Positions 34,541 to 43,013 of a DNA stretch of 64,000 nt are shown in pieces. The translations under genes were made by a program, and so were the position numbers. Under the pieces are notes generated by a model, which saw only the letters and a list, made by a program, of their open reading frames with translations, was not told the DNA's origin and did not search any database. The stretch is taken from positions 2,170,001 to 2,234,000 of the forward strand of contig OZ242192.1 in NCBI GenBank assembly GCA_965205955.1, read 5' to 3'. Positions within the stretch are counted from its first letter, which is position 1; each line of letters opens with the position of its first letter. This DNA is from G965202915 sp965205955. GTDB lineage: Bacteria; Pseudomonadota; Gammaproteobacteria; Eutrophobiales; Eutrophobiaceae.

Positions 34541-35434
34541 ATGCGTTATAAAATGACGGATAAAATTAGATCAATTATGAAGATACTCAAACGTAAATCG
34601 CATGTACTCAAAAAAAGGGTTCTACATATGGCACGATTTGTACGCCATTATAAGAGTGAGTATAAATGGCTTACTAACCTGAATGGTTTGAGACAATATG
34701 TGCGTTACATACGAGAGGGTGAGGAGGATTTTTTAATCATCTATCTTCTCATGAAGAAATATGGTTTCTGGTTTGTAGATATTCCACGCACATCTTCTAC
34801 AAGTATAAGGACGGAATTAAGTGAAAATATTTCGATTGAATTCTACAAAAAATTAGCACCTTCGGGAATAGCGTATCATAGTGAAAGATATTCCGAACAA
34901 TCCCGATACTTACGCTATATGAACTCATCAAAAATATTAAACCACATATACAGTTCACATATAAGCGCTAAAAAAGTAAAACGTATATTGGGGGGGGGGG
35001 GTGCTTTGTGGTCAAAGACCTTCACCTTTTCCATAGTACGTAATCCGTGGGATAGAGCATTTTCATCTTTTAGACAGTATTGTTATACTCGCGGTGACAA
35101 GACCGAAATTACTGATCCGGAAATATTTGTACGGTATTTAACAAATAAATTGGATCGGACTTTTGAACACGAGCTCTACACATCTTCCTCTTTTGTTACA
35201 GATGAAAATGGCAAAATAATCGTAGATTTTATTGCACGCTACGAAAACAGGGAGAAAGACCTGCAGTATATTGGACAAAAAATCGGTTTCCCGGATTTAG
35301 GCAGAGCACATCTATGGAAAACCTCTGATGGAAAGCACTATTCGCGCTTCTATAACGATGAAACACGCGAGCTAGTACGCGATATGTACGCAGATGATAT
35401 AAAACTTTTTGGTTATGAATTCGAAGAAGGATAA
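34541..35434 (+). CDS. Sulfotransferase-family protein with a 12-G tract
   Basis: The 297-residue protein resembles carbohydrate sulfotransferases of the PF03567/sulfotransferase-2 type. FWFVDIPRTSSTSIRTEL fits the 5'-phosphosulfate loop, FSIVRNPWDRAFSSF the 3'-phosphate-binding strand, and YADDIKLFGYEF the usual C-terminus. It would move sulfate from PAPS to a surface glycan or lipid. The base composition is much more AT-rich than neighbours, suggesting transfer. A run of 12 G at 34990-35001 encodes four glycines (LGGGGALW) and would shift the frame on gain or loss of a base. The start could be ATG 34541 or 34553. It lies inside the inverted tldD repeats. Confidence 0.82.
   Translation: MRYKMTDKIRSIMKILKRKSHVLKKRVLHMARFVRHYKSEYKWLTNLNGLRQYVRYIREGEEDFLIIYLLMKKYGFWFVDIPRTSSTSIRTELSENISIEFYKKLAPSGIAYHSERYSEQSRYLRYMNSSKILNHIYSSHISAKKVKRILGGGGALWSKTFTFSIVRNPWDRAFSSFRQYCYTRGDKTEITDPEIFVRYLTNKLDRTFEHELYTSSSFVTDENGKIIVDFIARYENREKDLQYIGQKIGFPDLGRAHLWKTSDGKHYSRFYNDETRELVRDMYADDIKLFGYEFEEG
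34990..35001 (+). repeat. Poly-G tract of 12 within the sulfotransferase gene
   Basis: An uninterrupted run of 12 G follows TATATT and precedes TGCTTT. With 12 G the frame is open across the whole sulfotransferase. Tracts of this length are classic slippage sites in phase-variable surface genes of other bacteria. Tract length may also be miscalled in assembly. Confidence 0.9.
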
Positions 35435-35458
35435 GCTAAACCTTCCACTTAGCCATTC

Positions 35459-35652
35459 CTAGTCATCTTCCAGTGTGGAGGTATCACCCTCAGGCAAGCC
35501 TAGTTCGCGGGATTTCAGCAGGCGGCGCATTATTTTAGAGGAGCCGTATCGGCAGCCAATTTTCCACGTGCAAATCTCACCAACTCGCGCCGCAGTTCAT
35601 CGGATGCTTCATAACCGGTGTTCAAAGTGACAAATGCTTTCACAATCTCCAT
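35459..35652 (-). pseudogene. Decayed C-terminus of an acyl/acetyl-CoA synthetase
   Basis: The minus strand encodes EIVKAFVTLNTGYEASDELR and VRFARGKLAAD in one frame, then SSKIMRRLLKSRELGLPEG with DTSTLEDD and a stop in another. Both are typical of the C-terminal domain of AMP-forming acetyl- or acyl-CoA synthetases, the KIMRRLLK block being next to the catalytic lysine. The segment that should join them (APREIEFVxxLPKTRSG in the family) is deleted and the frame is shifted. No N-terminal part is present. It lies between the sulfotransferase and the tldD end, inside the inverted repeat pair. Confidence 0.85.
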
Positions 35653-35693
35653 CGCTTATTGGGCAATATTCAGGTTAGCGTGATGCAGACTTA

Positions 35694-35766
35694 CGATTTG
35701 CGGTGGGAATAAGGGATTGGTTCTCGTTATTCATACGCGAGTGCCGCCGACGGTTAATTCATCGAT
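35694..35766 (-). repeat. Right arm of inverted repeat (true tldD 3' end)
   Basis: This is the genuine end of tldD with flanking bases; it pairs with 34378-34450 at 67 of 73 positions. Confidence 0.93.
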
Positions 35767-37173
35767 ACGTATAGTCGGTTGGCCGACCCCTACCGGCACG
35801 GATTGCCCATCCTTGCCGCAGGTGCCGATGCCGGAGTCGAGTTGCATATTATTTCCGACCATGGAAACACGGGTAAGCACATCCGGGCCATTCCCGATCA
35901 ATGTTGCCCCCTTGACCGGATAGCTCAGCTTGCCATTTTCTATTAACCAGGCCTGGCTGGCGCTGAATACAAACTTGCCGCTGGTAATATCGACCTGCCC
36001 CCCTCCGAACTGCCGGGCATAAATACCTTTTTTCACCGAAGCAATAAGCTCTTCCGGCTCATATTTCCCATTCAGCATATACGTATTGGTCATGCGCGGC
36101 ATCGGCAAATGAGCATAGGATTCCCGTCTGCCGTTGCCGGTTGGCGCCATGCCCATCAGGCGCGCATTATGCTTATCCTGCATATATCCTTTCAATATTC
36201 CGCGTTCAATTAAAGTCGTTGAAGATGTCGGAGTGCCTTCATCATCCACATTCAGCGAACCGCGGCGATTTTCTATCGTGCCGTCATCCACCACGGTGAT
36301 CTCCGGGGATGCAACACGCTCTCCGATGCGCCCGGCAAAGGCTGAAGTTTTCTTGCGATTGAAATCGCCTTCGAGCCCGTGACCAATAGCTTCATGCAGC
36401 AAAATACCGGGCCAGCCCGGGCCAAGTACGACCTGCATATTCCCCGCCGGCGCCTCGATAGCGGTCAAATTGACCAGCGCCTGTTCGATTGCCTCATCCA
36501 CATAATCGAATGCCCGGTCATTATCGAGAAAGTAGCCGTAGCCGAAGCGGCCACCGCCGCCTGCACTCCCCTTTTCGAGACGGCCGTTTTCTTCGACTAT
36601 AACGTTTACATTCAATCGGATCAGAGGCCGGATATCGGCGGTCAGTCTCCCTTCGTTGTCGGCAATCAATATCGTGCTCTGCAAACCCGCCAATCCTGCA
36701 AGAACCTGTTTGACCCTGGGATCTTTTTTCCTGGCCGCCGCATCGATTTGCCGTAACAGCTCAACCTTTTGCTCTGTATCGATGGATGTCAGCGGGTTGG
36801 AACCACTGTACAACCCCGGTGTTTGCTTATTATGCCAGGCCTTGATCCTGCTGTTAGCCCCCTGTCTGGCGATGGAGCGGGCGGCATTTGCCGCATTCCG
36901 CAGTGCGGGCAATAAAATTTCATCCGAATAGGCAAAGCCGGTTTTTTCTCCGCTGATCGCCCTGACGCCCACACCCTGGTCGATGTTGAAGGTGCCTTCC
37001 CGGACGATACCGTCTTCCAGCAACCATGACTCCGAGTGAGTAGACTCAAAATATATATCAGCCTGGTCAATCGAGCTCAGCGCCAGGTAGTCAAGCGTAT
37101 CCTGAAGGTCGTCGATCTCAAGTCCCCGCCGGTCAAGCAGCGTATCTTTAGCGATGTCTAGTGAGGTACTCAT
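35731..37173 (-). CDS. tldD: Metalloprotease TldD
   Basis: TldD works with TldE/PmbA as a heterodimeric zinc protease that digests unfolded or modified peptides, including microcin B17 and CcdA. The 480-residue length equals that of Escherichia coli TldD. The metal site LLHEAIGHGLEGDFN has the HExxxH motif (about residue 260), and the C-terminal block GGGQVDITSGKFVFSASQAW is conserved. Its start codon overlaps the stop of the upstream amidase gene (ATGA). TldE is not in the window. Confidence 0.97.
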   Translation of the reverse strand: MSTSLDIAKDTLLDRRGLEIDDLQDTLDYLALSSIDQADIYFESTHSESWLLEDGIVREGTFNIDQGVGVRAISGEKTGFAYSDEILLPALRNAANAARSIARQGANSRIKAWHNKQTPGLYSGSNPLTSIDTEQKVELLRQIDAAARKKDPRVKQVLAGLAGLQSTILIADNEGRLTADIRPLIRLNVNVIVEENGRLEKGSAGGGGRFGYGYFLDNDRAFDYVDEAIEQALVNLTAIEAPAGNMQVVLGPGWPGILLHEAIGHGLEGDFNRKKTSAFAGRIGERVASPEITVVDDGTIENRRGSLNVDDEGTPTSSTTLIERGILKGYMQDKHNARLMGMAPTGNGRRESYAHLPMPRMTNTYMLNGKYEPEELIASVKKGIYARQFGGGQVDITSGKFVFSASQAWLIENGKLSYPVKGATLIGNGPDVLTRVSMVGNNMQLDSGIGTCGKDGQSVPVGVGQPTIRIDELTVGGTRV

Positions 37174-38000
37174 TCTATCATTTGGTAATTCAGCTTCCTG
37201 TGTTCCAGTACCGGAAAATTTTTTCGCAGCGCCATTTGCCGTTGCAGGTCAATATCGGCGATTGCCATGCCTGCCCCGGAAACAACGCAACCCAGCATCT
37301 TGCCCCAGGGATCGATAATCATGCTGTGCCCCCACGTTGCCCTGTGATTGGCATGCATCCCTCCCTGATTGGACGCGACTACATAACTTAAGTTCTCCAC
37401 GGCGCGCGCCCTCAACAAAGTCTCCCAGTGCGCTTCGCCGGTCTTTGCGGTAAATGCGGAAGGCACGCTGATTATCTGCACCCCGTGGTTAAGCATATTC
37501 CGATAAAGTTCGGGAAATCGCAAATCGTAGCAGACGGAAAGCCCGATTTTTCCAATCCCGGTATCCACAACGCCTGTATCATCTCCGGCCTCAATCGTTG
37601 CCGACTCCTTATAATACTCTTCCGTGTGTTCGCTGGGCAATACATCGAATAAATGTATTTTGTCATATCTGGCCGCGCATTTCCCGTCCGGATTATACAG
37701 CAGACTTGCCGCGCGCACCCGGTGCGGATCATCCGCCTCGAGTGGTATTGTGCCGCCAAGCAGCCAGATATGATGCCGGCTTGACTGTCTTGCCAGGAAC
37801 CCCTGGATGATCCCTGTCCCGGGTTTTTCGGCAATCCTGAATTTATCCTGTTCCTTTAAGCCCATCAGCGGGAAGTTTTCCGGCAGGGTAATAAATTCCG
37901 CTCCTTGCGCGCTTGCCTCGCCGATTAATTTTTCGGCTGTTTCCAGGTTTTCCGAAACATCGGCGGAAGATACCATCTGTATTGCTGCAACTTTAGTCAT
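37170..38000 (-). CDS. Nit-family carbon-nitrogen hydrolase
   Basis: This 276-residue nitrilase-superfamily protein has the Glu-Lys-Cys triad in order: LPENFPLM, YDKIHLFDV and LSVCYDLRFPELYR. The branch fits Nit1/NitB-type enzymes such as deaminated-glutathione amidase or omega-amidase. I chose ATG 38000 (MTKVAAIQMVS), which gives the standard N-terminus; the frame is open to 38081. The gene precedes tldD with a 4-base overlap, a common gammaproteobacterial pair. The precise substrate is inferred from the family. Confidence 0.93.
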   Translation of the reverse strand: MTKVAAIQMVSSADVSENLETAEKLIGEASAQGAEFITLPENFPLMGLKEQDKFRIAEKPGTGIIQGFLARQSSRHHIWLLGGTIPLEADDPHRVRAASLLYNPDGKCAARYDKIHLFDVLPSEHTEEYYKESATIEAGDDTGVVDTGIGKIGLSVCYDLRFPELYRNMLNHGVQIISVPSAFTAKTGEAHWETLLRARAVENLSYVVASNQGGMHANHRATWGHSMIIDPWGKMLGCVVSGAGMAIADIDLQRQMALRKNFPVLEHRKLNYQMIE

Positions 38001-38143
38001 TACCACATTATAAAAAAAGGAATACCTGCCAGGCAGGGTGGAGAGGCTTCCCGGAGATATAAACAGCATTTCAACTGACAAGAAATTTCCGTATCGCTTA
38101 TACTTGCGCTACCAGATTAAATTATAATTGAAACAAAAATAAA

Positions 38144-39361
38144 TTGAACGAAGAATTTCCAAGAACAAAGCGACTTCCGCCCTATGTCTTCAATATCATC
38201 AACGAATTGAAGATGAAGGCCCGTCGTCGCGGTGAAGATATTATCGATTTTGGCATGGGCAATCCGGATCAGCCCACTCCGCCGCATATAGTCGAGAAAA
38301 TGATTGAAGTGGCCCGCAGGGAAGACACCCATCGGTATTCACTGTCTTCCGGTATCCCTCGCTTACGCCGGGCTATTTGTCGCTGGTACAGGAACCGGTA
38401 CGATATCGAGCTTGACCCCGAAACCGAGGCCATTGTAACGCTCGGCTCAAAAGAGGGACTCGCCCATTTGGCCATGGCTGTCGTTGACCGCGGCGATGCC
38501 GTACTGGTTCCCAACCCATCCTATCCGATTCATCCCTTTGGATTTGTGATTGCCGGCGCGGACGTTCGGCACGTGCCGATTGGCCCGGATATTGATTTTT
38601 TTGCCGAGCTTGAAAAAGCGATCCGCGATTCCTGGCCGAAACCCAAGGTCTTGCTCATCAATTTCCCGAACAATCCGACAACACAATGCGTCGATTTGGC
38701 TTTTTTTGAAGAGATCATACGCATTGCCCGCAAAAATGAGATCTGGGTGATCCATGATCTGGCCTATGTCGATATCGTATTCGACGGCTATACGGCGCCC
38801 TCGATTTTGCAGGCGCCGGGCGCCAAGGAGATCGCCGTTGAATTCTTTTCAATGTCGAAAAGCTACAATATGCCCGGCTGGCGCGTGGGGTTCATGGCAG
38901 GCAACCCACTACTGGTCAGCGCATTGACCCGGTTGAAATCGTATCTGGATTATGGCCTGTTTATCCCGCTGCAAGTAGCCGCAATCACCGCGTTGGAAGG
39001 CGACCAGCAATGTGTCATCGATATATGCGACATGTACCGAAAACGGCGCGATGTGTTGTGTGACGGCCTGAATGCGGCAGGCTGGGAAGTGGAAAAACCG
39101 GCAGGCACCATGTTTGTCTGGGCGCCTATACCGCAACGGTACAGAGAGATGGGATCGCTGGAATTTTCCAGACAGTTATTATTGCAGGCCGGTGTGGCCG
39201 TTTCTCCCGGCATTGGCTTTGGCAGCTATGGTGATCACTTTGTTCGTTTTGCGCTGGTAGAAAACGCACATCGCAGCCGTCAGGCCATCCGAGGTATACG
39301 CGCAATGCTCATGGCGGAAACCACTGAGCCGGCGGACCTTGACAGCGGAATTTTGACCTAG
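38144..39361 (+). CDS. alaC: Alanine-synthesising aminotransferase AlaC
   Basis: This is a PLP-dependent class I/II aminotransferase making alanine from pyruvate and glutamate. It carries RLPPYVFNIINELKMKARRR, DIIDFGMGNPDQPTPPHIVE, INFPNNPTT and the PLP lysine in SMSKSYNMPGWRVGF, all typical of AlaC. The only start that includes the conserved N-terminus is TTG 38144, since an in-frame stop lies 15 bp upstream; no Shine-Dalgarno is obvious. It ends one base before the hom start, so the two genes are cotranscribed with thrC. Confidence 0.94.
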   Translation: MNEEFPRTKRLPPYVFNIINELKMKARRRGEDIIDFGMGNPDQPTPPHIVEKMIEVARREDTHRYSLSSGIPRLRRAICRWYRNRYDIELDPETEAIVTLGSKEGLAHLAMAVVDRGDAVLVPNPSYPIHPFGFVIAGADVRHVPIGPDIDFFAELEKAIRDSWPKPKVLLINFPNNPTTQCVDLAFFEEIIRIARKNEIWVIHDLAYVDIVFDGYTAPSILQAPGAKEIAVEFFSMSKSYNMPGWRVGFMAGNPLLVSALTRLKSYLDYGLFIPLQVAAITALEGDQQCVIDICDMYRKRRDVLCDGLNAAGWEVEKPAGTMFVWAPIPQRYREMGSLEFSRQLLLQAGVAVSPGIGFGSYGDHFVRFALVENAHRSRQAIRGIRAMLMAETTEPADLDSGILT

Positions 39362-39362
39362 T

Positions 39363-40691
39363 GTGGAGCTCGAACAGTTGCGAGAGCTAAACATTGGTCT
39401 GTTGGGATTGGGCACCGTTGGCGGCGGCACAGTCAGTGTATTGACGCGCAATTCCGCAGAGATCGCCCGGCGTGCCGGATGCAATATCAGCATAAGCCGG
39501 GCGGCCGCAAAAGCATATAATGCGGAGGATATTTCGGGACTCGATCAAATTGGAGCGATTACCGATGACGCCTTTTCCGTGGTCAACGATCCGGAGATTG
39601 AAATCATTATCGAATTGATTGGAGGGTGTACACCGGCGAAAGAATTAGTCATGCAGGCCATTGAAAATAACAAGCATGTCGTTACCGCCAACAAGGCATT
39701 GATCGCGATGCACGGCAACGAGATCTTCGCCGCCGCCCAGCGAAAAGGCGTAATGATTGCATTTGAAGCCTCCGTTGCAGGCGGCATTCCAATTGTAAAG
39801 GCCGTCAGGGAGAGTCTGACGGCAAACCGGATACAATGGATTGCCGGGATCATCAACGGCACCGGGAACTACATACTTACCGAGATGCGTGACAAGGGCA
39901 GGGATTTTGCCGATGCCTTGAAAGAAGCGCAGGCCCTGGGCTATGCCGAATCCGATCCGATCTTCGACGTAGAAGGGATCGATGCCGCACACAAACTGAC
40001 GATCCTGGGATCGATTGCATTTGGCATAGCCCTGCAATTCGACAAAATTTATACGGAAGGAATATCCAATATCAAACAGCAGGACGTAGCATATGCCGGC
40101 AAGCTGGGTTACTGTATAAAACACCTGGGCATTGCCCGCCGAACGGCGGATGGAATTGAATTACGGGTACATCCCACCCTGATCCCCGAACAGCAGCTAA
40201 TCGCCAAAGTCGATGGGGTAATGAATGCCGTTATTGTGATGGGAGATGCCTCCGGACCGACGCTGTATTATGGCGCCGGCGCCGGCGCCGAACCCACCGC
40301 CTCCGCCGTTGTCGCCGACGTGGTTGATGTAGTCCGGGCAATGAACGCCGATCCTGGGACTCGAGTGCCGCATCTTGCCTTTCAGCCGGAGGCGCTGATG
40401 GATACCCGTATACTCGGCATGGATGAAGTCACCACCGCCTATTATCTGAGGATGCAGGCGCTCGACCGTCCCGGTGTGCTGGCCGAAGTTACCAAAATAC
40501 TGGGGGATGCCGGCATCAGCATCGAGGCGATCTTGCAACCGGAGCCAAAGACTGATACCATCAGCGTATCGGTCATTGTTCTGACCCAGCGTGTACGGGA
40601 AAAAAACATGAACCGTGCTATTTCTCAAATTGAGCAATTGGACAGCATAGATGGTAATATAGTGCATATTCGCATGGAGGTACTGAATTGA
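39363..40691 (+). CDS. hom: Homoserine dehydrogenase
   Basis: Reduces aspartate semialdehyde to homoserine on the threonine/methionine route. The 442-residue protein starts at GTG 39363 and has the nucleotide-binding LGLGTVGGGTVSVL, the catalytic region VTANKALIAMHG, ASVAGGIPIVKAVRESL, GIINGTGNYILTEM and ALGYAESDPIFDVEGIDAAHK. A C-terminal ACT domain (LDRPGVLAEVTKILGDAGIS) points to threonine feedback control. It lies between alaC and thrC. No thrB follows. Confidence 0.97.
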   Translation: MELEQLRELNIGLLGLGTVGGGTVSVLTRNSAEIARRAGCNISISRAAAKAYNAEDISGLDQIGAITDDAFSVVNDPEIEIIIELIGGCTPAKELVMQAIENNKHVVTANKALIAMHGNEIFAAAQRKGVMIAFEASVAGGIPIVKAVRESLTANRIQWIAGIINGTGNYILTEMRDKGRDFADALKEAQALGYAESDPIFDVEGIDAAHKLTILGSIAFGIALQFDKIYTEGISNIKQQDVAYAGKLGYCIKHLGIARRTADGIELRVHPTLIPEQQLIAKVDGVMNAVIVMGDASGPTLYYGAGAGAEPTASAVVADVVDVVRAMNADPGTRVPHLAFQPEALMDTRILGMDEVTTAYYLRMQALDRPGVLAEVTKILGDAGISIEAILQPEPKTDTISVSVIVLTQRVREKNMNRAISQIEQLDSIDGNIVHIRMEVLN

Positions 40692-40761
40692 AGAAAATTT
40701 TCCGGGATAGTACCCGGCCCAATACGAAGATCATGCCCCGTACTTTTCGAGGCGTTTCAAC

Positions 40762-41904
40762 ATGATACCCCGGCAGCATTATCCCGGTTTGATAGAGCGG
40801 TACCGTGACCGGCTACCGGTGGCCGACGACACAAGGATTATCAGCCTTCGCGAAGGCAATACACCGTTGCTTCGTCTATGCAATATCCCGGATCAGCTTG
40901 GCAAGGAGGTCGAAATCTACGTCAAGTATGAAGGGCTGAATCCAACCGGTTCCTTCAAGGACCGCGGCATGACCATGGCGGTAACCATGGCGGTGAACGA
41001 CGGCGCACGGGCAATAATCTGCGCTTCCACCGGCAATACTTCCGCCGCGGCAGCCGCCTATGCGGCGCAAGCCGGGATCACCGCATTTGTGCTCATCCCC
41101 GAAGGCAAGATCGCCCGCGGAAAACTGGCCCAGGCAATGATAGCCGGCGCAATCGTAATCCAGGTGGCGGGCAATTTTGATGACGGCCTGCGCCTGGTGA
41201 AGCAGGTAGCCAAGGAAGCGCCGGTAACCATCGTCAACTCGATCAACCCGTTTCGAATGCAGGGGCAGAAGACCATTGCATTCGAAGTCATCGAAGAATT
41301 GCAGCGGGCGCCCGACTATCATTGCGTGCCCGTGGGCAATGCCGGCAATATAAGCGCGCATTGGATCGGCTACAGCGAATATGCCTGCAACAAGGGCGAC
41401 TATGTCACCAGCGTGTGCAAACTATGCGACGGGCATTGCAAGTTCACCAGTGACCCGATCGTCGCCACCCGGCCAATAATGGTAGGCTACCAGGCCTCCG
41501 GGGCCGCTCCCTTCATAAAAGGTGAAATGATCGACAATCCGGAGACCATAGCCACCGCAATACGCATCGGTCATCCCCAGGCATGGGAGCAAGCGTTAAC
41601 CACGCAGCGGGAATCGGGGGGATGGTTCGATGATTGCTCCGATGAGGAAATACTGGCCGCACAAAAACTACTGGCGGAAAAAGAAGGGATTTTCTGCGAA
41701 CCCGCTTCGGCAGTATCTCTGGCCGGCGCGATCAAGGATATCCAGGCCGGTAAAATAGCCGGGGGCAGCACGATAGTCTGCACGTTGACCGGTCATGGTC
41801 TGAAAGACCCGGATACTGCCATCGAACAGAGCGCCACCGATATCATTAAAGTGGGTTTAGAGCCGGCTCAGGTTAGCAAAGCGATACTCGACAATATGGA
41901 GTAA
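40762..41904 (+). CDS. thrC: Threonine synthase with a four-cysteine insert
   Basis: PLP-dependent conversion of O-phosphohomoserine to threonine. The 380-residue protein has the PLP-lysine block GLNPTGSFKDRGMTMAV, ASTGNTSAAAAAYAA, NSINPFRMQGQKT, VPVGNAGNISAHWIGY and GYQASGAAPFIKG. Between SEYA and RPIMVG it carries an extra segment with Cys at about positions 209, 219, 222 and 226 (CNKGDY, VCKLCDGHCKF). Most threonine synthases of this class have a shorter, cysteine-poor loop there. It could bind zinc or an iron-sulfur cluster, or form disulfides; this is inference. It is cotranscribed with hom after a 70-bp gap. Confidence 0.96.
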   Translation: MIPRQHYPGLIERYRDRLPVADDTRIISLREGNTPLLRLCNIPDQLGKEVEIYVKYEGLNPTGSFKDRGMTMAVTMAVNDGARAIICASTGNTSAAAAAYAAQAGITAFVLIPEGKIARGKLAQAMIAGAIVIQVAGNFDDGLRLVKQVAKEAPVTIVNSINPFRMQGQKTIAFEVIEELQRAPDYHCVPVGNAGNISAHWIGYSEYACNKGDYVTSVCKLCDGHCKFTSDPIVATRPIMVGYQASGAAPFIKGEMIDNPETIATAIRIGHPQAWEQALTTQRESGGWFDDCSDEEILAAQKLLAEKEGIFCEPASAVSLAGAIKDIQAGKIAGGSTIVCTLTGHGLKDPDTAIEQSATDIIKVGLEPAQVSKAILDNME

Positions 41905-41939
41905 GGCTTGTCAATGACTTGCAGGCTAATCAGGGGATA

Positions 41940-42974
41940 ATGCGCCGCCTTACCCTGTTTATTCCGGGCCTGCTCGGGGCGGAGTTTCAACCGGCCGGAA
42001 CGGACTTTCCGGTCGTTGCCCGTTTGGACACCCTGTTATCCAGGGCGGCACAAGTACGCACTGATTATTCCGGTTTTACCTCGAAGCTGTTCAATCTATT
42101 CGGTCTGAATCGTCCGGCGCAGGCCGATTATCCCGTTGCGGCGGCGGCCCGGGCCGCCGATGATGCACGTCTTCCCGGCGGGTTCTGGATGCGCGCCGAT
42201 CCCGTTCACCTGAGTGCAGGCCGTGGGGGGTTGGTGCTGTTTGACCATACCGCCTTCGGGATCGATCAACATGATGCGCTGGCGGCTGCGAAGGACATCA
42301 GGAGCGTATTTGAATCGAAACAAATGAGTCTGGAAGTTCCCGTTCCCGATCGCTGGTATATACGCATGCAGGGTTGTCCGGCGATTGAAACCAGCGAGAT
42401 CACCAATGTAGTCGGCCGCAACATACAGCCCTATTTGCCCAGCGGAGATGATCGAACCGAATTTATGCGGCTCCTGAATGAAGTGCAGATGACCTTGCAT
42501 GACGCAGAGATAAACATTGAGCGCCAACGCAAGGGCCTGCTGCCGGTGAATGGCGTTTGGCTGTGGGGTGCAGGTCAATTGTCCGGGGGTTTCGAGCGCA
42601 AATGGTCGAGGGTATACACCGATGAAGAAGTCGCCAGGGGGCTGTCCATACTCTCAGGGACCCCCGTATTTGAATTGCCCCAACAAATTTCCGAAATAGA
42701 TATGCAGTTCGGTAACCTGGCCCAGCTTGTCGTGATTTCAGACGGACTGCGCCATATACACTATCGCGATTTGGAAGGATGGAAGACCTTTTTGCAGGAG
42801 CTAGAAACCCGGTGGTTTACCGGACTGTACAAATTACTTGGCGCCGGAGTATTCCACCAGCTTGAAATTATAACAGAACGGCTGTCCTTTACCCTGCATC
42901 GGTTCTCACTGTTAAAATTCTGGCGAACAAAGCGCATACGGCGCCTTGCCCGATTCGGGATGGCGGAGCATTGA
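41940..42974 (+). CDS. RpfE-like phosphoglycerate mutase-family protein
   Basis: The 344-residue protein starts MRRLTLFIPGLLGAEFQP and continues with GGFWMRADPVHLSAGRGGLVLFD, QAQMTLH-like EVQMTLHDAEIN, and NGVWLWGAGQL. Similar proteins lie directly upstream of recJ in many gammaproteobacteria and are labelled RpfE-type or phosphoglycerate mutase family; their activity has not been shown to my knowledge. ATG 41940 is preceded by AGGGGATA. recJ follows after 39 bp. Confidence 0.82.
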   Translation: MRRLTLFIPGLLGAEFQPAGTDFPVVARLDTLLSRAAQVRTDYSGFTSKLFNLFGLNRPAQADYPVAAAARAADDARLPGGFWMRADPVHLSAGRGGLVLFDHTAFGIDQHDALAAAKDIRSVFESKQMSLEVPVPDRWYIRMQGCPAIETSEITNVVGRNIQPYLPSGDDRTEFMRLLNEVQMTLHDAEINIERQRKGLLPVNGVWLWGAGQLSGGFERKWSRVYTDEEVARGLSILSGTPVFELPQQISEIDMQFGNLAQLVVISDGLRHIHYRDLEGWKTFLQELETRWFTGLYKLLGAGVFHQLEIITERLSFTLHRFSLLKFWRTKRIRRLARFGMAEH

Positions 42975-43013
42975 AGGCGGCGCTGTTCCCGCCATTTCCA
43001 TGACCGGCTGAAT

